DNA of 13,787 bases. It comes from JBEVNX01 sp040507895. Lineage in GTDB: Bacteria; Desulfobacterota; Binatia; JACPRU01. The stretch is from contig JBEVNX010000057.1 in the NCBI GenBank assembly GCA_040507895.1, positions 1-13,787 of the forward strand. The letters are read 5' to 3'. The notes under the pieces are model-generated. The model searched no databases and had not been told where the DNA came from. It saw nothing but the letters and a program-made list of their open reading frames with translations. This document shows, in pieces, positions 1-6,781 of the stretch (within the stretch, counting starts at the first letter, position 1; each line of letters opens with the position of its first letter). The translations under genes were made by a program, and so were the position numbers.

Positions 1-447
1 GGCGCCCGCGCCGCGCGCAGCGAATGCGGGGCGAAGTCCCGGCGAGGTGGAGCGGCGGAGAGGGGCGCCCAGCGAGCACGGCGCGGGCTGCGCCGACGAC
101 AGGACCCGCGCGAATTTCGGATCGGGGACCTCACGGAGATCTTCGCTTTGGGGCTAACGGCCTGTGGTTGAGCGGCCGGTGCCAACTAACACTCGGTCGA
201 GATGAGCTGGTCGCGCGCCGGTCCGCTCCAAGCGGCTGGGGCGCCATGAAGCTGTTGCAGGTTCTGGCGGGTCGTCTCCGAGACCTCGCTTGGCCGGCTC
301 GTAGCACGGCCAAACGCACCGCATCACCTGCCGGCGGAGGCGGGCGAAGCCCGCTGTAGCCGGTCATGTGCGTGCGAATGTCGGGCGGCGTTCGCAGCAC
401 GCTAGGCGTCGTACTCACTACTGTCGCAAGTCGGAGAACCAATGTAG
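1..447. other. Left-edge stretch without a convincing gene
   Basis: No frame here looks like a genuine protein: the open frames are Arg/Pro-rich translations of GC-rich sequence with no recognisable domain. One plus-strand frame is open from base 1 to a TGA at 171-173 and could be the tail of a gene entering from the left, but its composition (many Arg, no motif) is not persuasive. The stretch holds an imperfect nested hairpin at 331-363, listed separately. Confidence 0.5.
331..363. other. Nested hairpin downstream of the GNAT gene
   Basis: Outer arms CCGGC (331-335) and GCCGG (359-363) enclose a perfect inner hairpin, GCGGGC (340-345), loop GAA, GCCCGC (349-354). It lies about 85 nt past the stop of the minus-strand acetyltransferase. 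No T-run follows on either strand, so it is not a standard intrinsic terminator. It could stabilise an mRNA end or be part of a degenerate attC-like fold; neither is shown. Confidence 0.35.
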
Positions 448-966
448 TTACGCTGCGCTACCGTGACTCTGGGTTTGGGTCCATCGACTGTCAGCAAGGA
501 CAACCGAAGTTTCGATTTGTCTCGCCGGGATCGACCAGTATGTCTGGAGCAAGCGATCTTTGTCGCTGCCAGGGAGAAGAGTGAAGCCATTCCGCCGGTA
601 GAACTCGATGGCCCACGAGGCATCCGCCCAGGTCCCAATCAAAATGGGCTTGTCAGCGAGGCCTTCCACGTGGCGCAGTAGCTTCGTTCCCACGCCTTTC
701 CTCTGTGCCGTTGGCGCGGTATACGCGTGGCGCACCAAAGCGACATCGCTTTTGTCCTGAATTCCCATCACTCCCAATAGCCGTCCTTCCTCCTCCGCCA
801 CCCAAAACACGACGCCAGCAGAGATCTCTTTCATCAATTCGTCGGCCGCTATGTAAGGTTCGTGCCAGCGGTCGATCGGTATTACACCTCGATAGGCCTG
901 CGCTGCATCATTGATGATTGCCAACGTCGCCGCGAGATCCGATGGTACACTCTTGCGAATGAGCAT
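448..966 (-). CDS. GNAT family N-acetyltransferase
   Basis: Predicted cytoplasmic acetyl-CoA-dependent N-acetyltransferase of 172 residues; the acceptor substrate cannot be read from sequence. The GNAT fold is recognised from the acetyl-CoA loop Q88-R-K-G91-V-G93-T (the Q/RxxGxG/A motif A) after the strand VALVRHAYT, and from the late motif AIEFYRRNGF (119-128). The start is the ATG at 966 because GGGAGGGAA, a strong ribosome binding site, lies just upstream. A start 24 nt further upstream is possible but unsupported. The domain seems complete to about residue 159 (ETSVVLAD), followed by a short tail unlike the domain. Its codons are more AT-ended than in typA or the aldo/keto reductase, which suggests a separate origin. 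It stands alone, and a decayed recombinase upstream fits a mobile passenger gene. Confidence 0.9.
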   Translation of the reverse strand: MLIRKSVPSDLAATLAIINDAAQAYRGVIPIDRWHEPYIAADELMKEISAGVVFWVAEEEGRLLGVMGIQDKSDVALVRHAYTAPTAQRKGVGTKLLRHVEGLADKPILIGTWADASWAIEFYRRNGFTLLPGSDKDRLLQTYWSIPARQIETSVVLADSRWTQTQSHGSAA

Positions 967-984
967 ATTTCCCTCCCTGAAGCC

Positions 985-1009
985 GCCCAACCATTAGTTG
1001 TAGTTGGGC
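985..1009 (-). repeat. Integron core-site-like inverted pair GCCCAAC / GTTGGGC
   Basis: On the minus strand GCCCAAC is followed after 11 nt by its exact inverse complement GTTGGGC, ending about 18 nt before the acetyltransferase start codon. These match the integron consensus core sites RYYYAAC and GTTRRRY in the order found in an attC, and the distance to the gene resembles a cassette start. Known attC sites are much longer (about 55 bp or more) and have inner L boxes, which are missing here. It could therefore be a collapsed attC or a chance inverted repeat. Confidence 0.35.
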
Positions 1010-1036
1010 TGCAATCCGAACCCTACACAAATCCAG

Positions 1037-1053
1037 TTATCACGCTCTGATAA
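1037..1053. promoter_or_regulatory. Perfect palindrome TTATCA-N5-TGATAA
   Basis: TTATCA (1037-1042) and TGATAA (1048-1053) are perfect 6-bp inverted arms around CGCTC. It is AT-rich in a GC-rich setting and lies about 70 nt upstream of the acetyltransferase start, where a dimeric repressor could bind. No regulator in the window can be linked to it, and a chance palindrome is possible. Confidence 0.25.
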
Positions 1054-1168
1054 CGTGGTATGGAATCAGCCACACGTCCCGTACCTCGCCGGAAATCCTG
1101 AGTGCTTCTTCTGCCTGACCGGCGGTTATTAGCGCGTTATCCAGCGTCAGTTGCCAGATAAGCCGGAG

Positions 1169-1362
1169 CCTCGACGACGAGGCTCGAGAAAAGCGCTCGA
1201 CCTCTGCCGCGCCCATCTCCGCAGGATGGCGCTTCGCGTTGAGGAGGATGAAGCGGCGGATCCAGCCGACGTAGGCCCGCTCGGTCTTCCGGCTGCGGTG
1301 CCGATGCGAAGCGCGACGCGCACTCGCTCGAGAAGCTTCGGCGCCGGCCGCGCACGGAGCGT
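1169..1362 (-). pseudogene. Decayed N-terminal fragment of an integron-type tyrosine recombinase
   Basis: Read on the minus strand, three frames join into one recognisable N-terminal SAM-like domain of integron/phage-type integrases. LRARPAPKLLERVRVALRI (1359-1303) continues after a 1-nt shift as RHRSRKTERAYVGWIRRFI and on through GKRHP-like AKRHPAEMGAAEVERF (to 1190), then shifts again into FSSLVVEA (to about 1169). The spacing and the signature TERAYVGWIRRFILLNAKRHP are typical of IntI-like proteins. Homology stops there: no catalytic domain (R, HxxR, Y) is present nearby, and unrelated sequence follows. With two frameshifts and only about 65 of some 320 residues left, it cannot be active. 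The breakpoint coincides with a perfect 8-bp-arm palindrome (1166-1185). Confidence 0.75.
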
Positions 1363-1365
1363 GTG

Positions 1366-1576
1366 CTCGCTGGCCGTCGACTCCGTGGCGTGACCAACAA
1401 GTCCGCTCGCGCCGTAGGGTGGTGCGGTTTCGCGATGAAGAGTCCACGCTCCGGTCGACGTTGATACGCTCACCACGCCGCCATCGTACGAGCGGTTCAC
1501 GCCGGTATTCAAGGACGGCCACGGCGAGGTGTTTCATCGGCGTTCAATCCGGCGCTTCGCACCCGTGCGACCCGAG
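1366..1576. other. Gap between recombinase remnant and metallophosphoesterase
   Basis: About 210 nt with no supported gene. Minus-strand frames are open here, but they only lead into the frameshifted recombinase remnant and show no domain of their own. No promoter or terminator could be recognised. Confidence 0.4.
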
Positions 1577-2308
1577 CTACCCGAGGCTGACCCAGCGCGG
1601 GCGGGCGCCGGCGCCAGGAACGAAGTCGACGAGCACGACCCCCGGCTTGCCGTTGCGCGACATGGCCGTTGCGCCGGGGTAGCGGACCGGCGTCGGCTCA
1701 TCGCGCACCTCGAGGTAGGCGTGAACGTGTCCCAGCGCGACGTAGTCCCAGTTCACCGCCGAGAGGTCGCTCGCGAAGATCGGTGAAGATCGGCCGGACG
1801 GGCCGTCCTCGACGACGAGACCGTGGCCGGTCGCGATCGTCCACCGGCCGGCCGGCGGCTCGGGCAGGCCGGCGAATGGGCGGTATCCCGGCTCGTGCTC
1901 GAGCATCGCGCGTCCCCAGACGACGAGGTCGGTCCCGGGGATCTCTACGATGCAGCCATCGTGATCGTCGATGACGTGGACGTGCTCGAGCCCGGCGAGA
2001 GTCATCAATCGCTCGTACACCGATTTCCCCTCGAACACGTCGTGGTTCCCGCGGATGGCCACCACGGGGCAGGTGAGCTTGCCGAGCTGCTCGGCCGTCC
2101 ACTGCAGCGTCTCGTCGGGGACGCGGATGTGGTCGAAGAGATCGCCGGCGATGAGCACGGCGTCCACGGGCTCGTCTCGGGCGCGCACAATCGCGCGCTC
2201 AAAAGCCGCTTCCTCGTTGCCACGCCTGTCGGAGCCGAGATGACAGTCGGACGTATGCATCACGGTCGCCGGCCGTCGCGGGTCGCTGTCATTCGGTTCG
2301 TTGCTCAT
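1577..2308 (-). CDS. SbcD-like calcineurin-type metallophosphoesterase
   Basis: A 243-residue metal-dependent phosphoesterase of the SbcD/YhaO type, whose best-known members are the nuclease subunits of DNA repair complexes. All motifs of the binuclear metal site are present: D21-C-H23, G55-D56-LF-D59, G87-N88-H89-D90, G161-H162 in ATGHG, and G193-H194-V-H196. It ends soon after the phosphoesterase core and lacks the C-terminal capping domain of full SbcD (about 400 residues). No SbcC/Rad50-like ATPase is adjacent, so the substrate (DNA, nucleotide or other phosphoester) is open. It begins 26 nt after the EthD-domain gene, so the two are probably cotranscribed. The ATG at 2308 has only a weak ribosome site; an internal ATG at residue 17, just before the first motif, is a less likely alternative. 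Confidence 0.87.
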   Translation of the reverse strand: MSNEPNDSDPRRPATVMHTSDCHLGSDRRGNEEAAFERAIVRARDEPVDAVLIAGDLFDHIRVPDETLQWTAEQLGKLTCPVVAIRGNHDVFEGKSVYERLMTLAGLEHVHVIDDHDGCIVEIPGTDLVVWGRAMLEHEPGYRPFAGLPEPPAGRWTIATGHGLVVEDGPSGRSSPIFASDLSAVNWDYVALGHVHAYLEVRDEPTPVRYPGATAMSRNGKPGVVLVDFVPGAGARPRWVSLG

Positions 2309-2334
2309 CTCGCGCGTAGAGCCTCGTACGCTTT

Positions 2335-3027
2335 TCAGCGCGAAGCGATGACCACGGTTTCATCGGCGAGGAAGAAGCGCAGCAGGCGCCTGTCGATCAT
2401 CTTGGGTCCGTCCGCCTGCAGCTCCTTGCCGGCCGGCGAATCGAAGGCCGCGGCGAGGGCCGCGGGGCTGTCGAACCAGAGTTGCGCCACGCCGTCGTGG
2501 CGCGGTTCGGCGTAGAGATAGGCTTCGTCGACCAAATGCGATTGCACGTAGCGCCGGAGTCCCGGCAAGGCGAGGCCGAGCTTGCCGTGAACGTCGATCC
2601 AGTAGCGCCGGAAGTCGGCGAGCGACATGCCGGGCTTGCGCTTGAGCTGCCACACGCCCTTCACCAAGCTGCCGCCCGTCGGTCCGTCGAGAATGACGTG
2701 GTCCGTCGTGGCCATCCACTCGACGCGGGTCAAGTCGAGAAAATTCTGCTCGTCGGCGAGAGCACCCTCGAGATACTGCGGCGTCTTGAGCAGGGCGGCG
2801 AAGGCCTCGAGCCCGTCGAGGTGCACTTCGGCGACCCCGTCGTAAGACGAGACGTTGTCGTCGTAGGCCGAGCTCGTCCGCGTCGTGTCGATGCGGTGGC
2901 TCTGCACGTAGCGGCGGAGCTGGGGAATCTTCACGACGATTGGGGCGTGAACCTCGCGCCAATAGCGGTGGAATTTCGCCTCGTCCATGTCGGGCTTGCG
3001 CGTGATGAAGTAAAGAACGTGGGTCAT
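2335..3027 (-). CDS. Tandem EthD-domain protein
   Basis: A 230-residue soluble protein made of two EthD/dimeric alpha-beta barrel domains, about residues 1-112 and 120-228. The repeats share the pattern RKP-M----F-RYW--VH, followed by P-LRRYVQSH (residues 10-44 and 130-164), which shows an internal duplication. EthD was named from an ETBE degradation cluster where its role is unclear; related domains act in polyketide cyclisation or dye and heme chemistry, usually as dimers. Here the fusion would supply both halves of one barrel pair. The start is the ATG at 3027, preceded by GGAGGG at good spacing; the upstream TTG extension (to 3123) lacks this. It lies 26 nt upstream of the phosphoesterase. 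No oxygenase or transporter is nearby to suggest a substrate. Confidence 0.88.
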   Translation of the reverse strand: MTHVLYFITRKPDMDEAKFHRYWREVHAPIVVKIPQLRRYVQSHRIDTTRTSSAYDDNVSSYDGVAEVHLDGLEAFAALLKTPQYLEGALADEQNFLDLTRVEWMATTDHVILDGPTGGSLVKGVWQLKRKPGMSLADFRRYWIDVHGKLGLALPGLRRYVQSHLVDEAYLYAEPRHDGVAQLWFDSPAALAAAFDSPAGKELQADGPKMIDRRLLRFFLADETVVIASR

Positions 3028-3151
3028 CGCCCTACCCTCCTGCCCGCCGTTCTGCGGGCCGGTCGCGTGTGAGGCTCGAAGAGGCTCGTGCGCCGACATG
3101 AGTACGGCGTCGCCGGCGCCCAAGCAAGGGCCAAGCAGTCCACTCGCCCGC

Positions 3152-3253
3152 TTCGCGCCGCTTCGGCCGCTTGACCTGCTTCAGGATCTTCCTCCTGAGG
3201 CGCACCGACTGCGGGGTGACCCCGACGTTGAGGTCGTTGTCGCGGTCAAACTC
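3152..3253 (-). pseudogene. Broken duplicate of the typA 3' end
   Basis: On the minus strand this reads EFDRDNDLNV, then GVTPQSVRLRRKILKQVKRP and KRRE. It is the C-terminus of TypA with 43 codons missing between DNDLNV and TPQSV. Plus-strand 3154-3223 aligns to 6796-6865 of the intact gene at roughly 80-85% by eye, and 3224-3245 is identical to 6995-7016; the 129-nt deletion is in frame. An in-frame TAG lies about 30 nt upstream with no start codon between, and homology ends three codons before the normal stop, so it is not expressed as a protein. The surrounding 3028-3396 holds nothing else I can name. Confidence 0.85.
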
Positions 3254-3396
3254 CGGCGCACGCGAGCCGCTCGTGTGGGGCTAGTGGCCATCGCCGTCGG
3301 CAGTTTTGCGCAATCCACTTCGGCCCGAACCTACCAAACGATTGGTCTCACCCACTGAACGTCGCCGAGACGGCTCTCGACCCACTCCACCGGGAT

Positions 3397-6300
3397 TCAG
3401 CTTCCGTGAACCGTCGGCTGGCTGGCGCTCCGACTGGAGGGTAGAGAAGCAAGTAGCCTCGTGAGGACGTCGTGATCCGGAGGCTTGACCATGTGTGTGT
3501 CGAAACCGGCCTCCTCCGATCTGCGGCGGTCTTCTTCCTGCCCCCAGCCGGTCAGGGCCACTAGCACCAGGTCCTTTCCCCACGGCTGCTCTCGGATGCG
3601 GCGGCACACTTCGTAGCCGTTCATTCTCGGCAAGCCGACGTCGAGCAGTATGGCATCGGGGCGGAAGCGTTCCGCTGCCTCGATCGCTCCGACGCCGTCG
3701 TGTGCCTTGTGCGTCACGTGACCTTCCAGCTCCAACAGCATGGCCAGTGATTCCGCACCGTCCTCGTTGTCGTCGACGATCAAAACTCGACGGCCCACCG
3801 TAGGCGTCAGCTCGCTGACGGCCGGCCGCGACCGCGGCTCCAGCGTCTCGTCCAAAGTCGGCAGACGGACCGCGAACTCACTGCCGCGAGCGAGTCCGTC
3901 ACTGTGCACTTCTACCGTCCCGCCGTGCATCTCCACCAATGTCTTCACCAGCGTCAGGCCGATGCCCAGACCGTCTCGCGAGCGCTCCAGCGACGTATCC
4001 ACCTGCGTGAACATTTCGAAGAGATGTGGAAGTTGTTCGGCGGCGATGCCGATGCCGTCATCTTGCACCCGTACGACCACCTGATTGCCTTCTTTCTCGA
4101 CCGTCAACCAAACGTGACCGTCCTCGTCGGTAAACTTGAAGGCGTTGCTCAGCAGGTTGCCGACTACCTGGGCGAGTCGCGTGGGGTCCGCATCCAGATA
4201 GACTGGGTCAGGCGGCAAGGTGACCGTCAACTCACGGTGCATGCTCTTGTAGAGCGCACGAACGGTTTCAACGGCCTGGTGGACGATGGGCGCGAGCTCG
4301 GTCTGCTCCTTGCGGAGCTCGATCTTGCCTCGCGTGATGCGGCTCATGTCGAGCAAGTCATCTACTAAGCGGGCGATCTGGCCTACCTGACGCTCCAACA
4401 TTTGGGATGCCGAAAGAATTGTTCCATCGTCGCCCCCTCCCAACCGCAGGGCCCGCACGGCATTGCTGATCGGGGCAAGGGGGTTTCGCAGCTCGTGCGC
4501 CAGTATCGCCAGGAATTCGTTCTTGCGGCGGTTGGCTTCCGATAGATCCGCCGCCAAGCTTCGAAGGTCTTCTTCCAGTCGCCTTCGCTCGGTGACATCC
4601 TGGCTGACCGTCGCGAAGGAGATCGGCCTCCCGGCAGCGTCCGGCAACGTCAGCACCTTGTAGGCCATCCAACGGGCTTCGCCCGTCTTGAAATGCCGGA
4701 AGCGGACCTCGATCTCGCCGTGGCCCTTCTCCAAGACCGAGGGAAAGAACTCCGTCACCATTCTCGGTTGGTCTTCCGGGAAGAAGAAGGAAGGAACAGG
4801 GGGGTGTCGAGCCTGTTCGATCTCGTCGAGCCCGACCATTTGCAGTCCGGCGCGGTTGACGAAAAAAGGAATGCCTTGCAGGTCGCACATGCCGATGAAG
4901 TCGGTGCTGTTTTCTACGAGCGTCACGAACTTCTCTCGGTCGGCCTCGGCCCGCTTGCGGTCGGTGACGTCGGTCCCGGTCAAGGCCAGGAACAGCAGGC
5001 GGCTGGTCTCGTCCCTGATCGGCTGGATCGTGAGGTCGACCATCCGCTCGCTGCCGTCGGCCACGAAGTAAGGTATCTCCCTGCGGAACGCTTGCCCCGA
5101 GCCCGCTCGGGCGCACGCTGCCTTGATCTGCTCCACCAAATTCGCTGACGGGGCCCACCACGGACCTTCCCAAAACGGCTTGCCGACGATTTGTTCCCTC
5201 TTGAAGCCGCAACTCTCCCAGGACGCCCGATTGGCCTCGAGGACGGTGCCGTGCACGTCCGCGATCCCGGCAAACATCGTTCCCTGTTCGAAGAACGCGT
5301 GGAACTTGGCGCTGGTCGCTGATGCTTCCGCCGACAGTTGGCGTTCGCGTTCCTCGGCTTGGCGCTGCCGGGTAACGTCCCGGACGATCTTGGACGCCCC
5401 GATGACGCTGCCCGCTTCGTCCTTGATGGGCGAGATGGTGAGAGATACCCAAGTGCGCTCTCCGCCACGCCGCACCCGCTCCGTTTCGAAATGATCGACC
5501 CGCTTCCCCGCCTTCAGGCTGGCGATGATCTGGTCCTCCTCGGCGATGCGCTCCGATGGGATGATCATCGAGATGTGGCGTCCCACTGCCTCCGCCGCGG
5601 TGTACCCGAAAAGTCGCTCGGCCGCGGTGTTCCAACTTTGAACGATCCCATCCAGCGACTTGCTGATGATGCCGTCGTCCGACGATTCGACGATCGACGC
5701 CAGCGTCCGAGCCGTCAGAAGTTGGCTGGCCCTTCGCCGATCCAAGACCCGCTGCTCGGTCACATCGCGGAAAACCAGGACGCATCCGGACACTTGGCCG
5801 TGCTCGTCCCGTATCGGCGCGGCACTGTCGTTGATCGGGCGCTCGGCGCCGTCCCGGCGGATGAGCACGGTATGATTCGCCAGTCCGACCACGACACCTT
5901 CCCGAACCGCCCTCGTCGCCGGGTTTTCGACCGGCTGTCGCGTCTCCTCATTGATGATGCGAAATACCGTGTCGAGCGGTTGGTTCAGGGCCTGCCCTTG
6001 CGCCCATCCCGTCAGGGATTCGGCTACGGCGTTCAGGTACGTCACGCGGCCTTCGATATCGGTCGTGATCACCGCGTCGCCGATGCTGCGCAGCGTGACG
6101 CGCAACGCTTCGCGACGCTCGTTGGCCCGAATCCCCGCGACCCGCATCGCCTCGCCGAATCCGATGATGAAGGAACACGTGAACAGGTACGCCAGAAACC
6201 CAATGACGTTTCCCGGCTCATGCAAGCCGAGGTGGCCTCTCGGTTCTATGAATAGATAGGCACAGGCCCCGTACCCGAGGATGGCAACAACGATGGCGGG

Positions 6301-6471
6301 ACGGTAGCCTCCCACCCAAACGGCTGCCGCGACGGCTCCGAACAGCGTGACGAGCGGCAGCGTGTCGCCCAACAGCGGGTCGAGAAACCAACGGAGGAAC
6401 ACCGCCGCGGCGAGGGCGGCGATCGCCAACGCGTACGCTATGGCAGGTCTTCGCACCCCTCCCCCTGCCAT
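3397..6471 (-). CDS. Membrane hybrid sensor histidine kinase with four PAS domains and a receiver
   Basis: A 1024-residue inner-membrane hybrid kinase. Four hydrophobic segments (about 10-30, 38-54, 57-75, 88-108) form a DUF4118/KdpD-like membrane domain. Four PAS domains follow at about 121-240, 256-370, 387-505 and 512-630, three of them ending in the typical DVT-R/Q pattern. HisKA carries phospho-acceptor H659 in AHELRNPLAP. The ATPase shows N776, the G1 box D804-DGIG and the G2 box G834-LGIGL. The C-terminal receiver (895-1010) has D900/D901, phospho-site D944, T974 and K996, so all catalytic residues are present. There is no output domain and no adjacent regulator, so phosphate probably passes to a partner elsewhere. 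The start is uncertain: the ATG at 6471 has no clear ribosome site, and a GTG five codons in has GGAGGG directly against it. Confidence 0.93.
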   Translation of the reverse strand: MAGGGVRRPAIAYALAIAALAAAVFLRWFLDPLLGDTLPLVTLFGAVAAAVWVGGYRPAIVVAILGYGACAYLFIEPRGHLGLHEPGNVIGFLAYLFTCSFIIGFGEAMRVAGIRANERREALRVTLRSIGDAVITTDIEGRVTYLNAVAESLTGWAQGQALNQPLDTVFRIINEETRQPVENPATRAVREGVVVGLANHTVLIRRDGAERPINDSAAPIRDEHGQVSGCVLVFRDVTEQRVLDRRRASQLLTARTLASIVESSDDGIISKSLDGIVQSWNTAAERLFGYTAAEAVGRHISMIIPSERIAEEDQIIASLKAGKRVDHFETERVRRGGERTWVSLTISPIKDEAGSVIGASKIVRDVTRQRQAEERERQLSAEASATSAKFHAFFEQGTMFAGIADVHGTVLEANRASWESCGFKREQIVGKPFWEGPWWAPSANLVEQIKAACARAGSGQAFRREIPYFVADGSERMVDLTIQPIRDETSRLLFLALTGTDVTDRKRAEADREKFVTLVENSTDFIGMCDLQGIPFFVNRAGLQMVGLDEIEQARHPPVPSFFFPEDQPRMVTEFFPSVLEKGHGEIEVRFRHFKTGEARWMAYKVLTLPDAAGRPISFATVSQDVTERRRLEEDLRSLAADLSEANRRKNEFLAILAHELRNPLAPISNAVRALRLGGGDDGTILSASQMLERQVGQIARLVDDLLDMSRITRGKIELRKEQTELAPIVHQAVETVRALYKSMHRELTVTLPPDPVYLDADPTRLAQVVGNLLSNAFKFTDEDGHVWLTVEKEGNQVVVRVQDDGIGIAAEQLPHLFEMFTQVDTSLERSRDGLGIGLTLVKTLVEMHGGTVEVHSDGLARGSEFAVRLPTLDETLEPRSRPAVSELTPTVGRRVLIVDDNEDGAESLAMLLELEGHVTHKAHDGVGAIEAAERFRPDAILLDVGLPRMNGYEVCRRIREQPWGKDLVLVALTGWGQEEDRRRSEEAGFDTHMVKPPDHDVLTRLLASLPSSRSASQPTVHGS

Positions 6472-6781
6472 CGAGTACGTGCCGATCGGCGAGCGGAGCG
6501 GTCCACCTCGGCCGCCCGCATACCGCCGTACGCTGATTCTGACTTTAGGAGCCGCACCACTGTGTGCGCTTCCTCACGAAAAAGGCCTCCGACCGTTGGG
6601 ACAGAGTACGGGTATCGGTCGACGTCTTTTCGTCGGATTGCAAGCTTACGGCAGTACTAGCGATGTCTTCGGCCGCTGCCTAGTCCCTCGCTTTGGACGA
6701 AGACACGCTCGGCTCGTCGCGCTTCCGCGCCGACGTGTTCGCGGACGGAACGAATGGTGCGCCAGTTCCAACTAACTTTGT
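6472..6781. other. Intergenic region between typA and the hybrid kinase
   Basis: No gene is supported in these 310 nt. It contains an 8-bp inverted repeat, TGTCTTCG (6664-6671) and CGAAGACA (6698-6705), with a 26-nt loop. A weak hairpin follows the typA stop on the minus strand. Neither has a T-run, so no intrinsic terminator is evident. The kinase promoter must lie here, or transcription comes through from typA; I could not identify a convincing -10/-35. Confidence 0.5.

Noticed and set aside
1..359. Open plus-strand frames at the left edge, possibly the tail of a gene entering the window.
   Set aside because: Arg/Pro/Gly-rich translation without any recognisable domain, typical of spurious frames in high-GC DNA.
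331..363. Hairpin downstream of the acetyltransferase considered as its attC site.
   Set aside because: The GCGGGC-GAA-GCCCGC core looks attC-like, but no RYYYAAC and GTTRRRY boxes flank it in the right places.
131..442. Minus-strand frame following the acetyltransferase.
   Set aside because: No domain, no ribosome site, and Arg/Pro-rich composition; it spans the hairpin region and is probably noncoding.
6664..6705. 8-bp inverted repeat TGTCTTCG/CGAAGACA considered as the typA terminator.
   Set aside because: The 26-nt loop and the absence of a T-run make an intrinsic terminator unlikely.
182..6776. The 9-mer CCAACTAAC occurs at 182-190 and 6768-6776 in similar surroundings (GTTAGTTGG on the minus strand).
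   Set aside because: Only nine bases match exactly and the flanks diverge quickly; two copies in 13.8 kb are not enough to call a repeat family.
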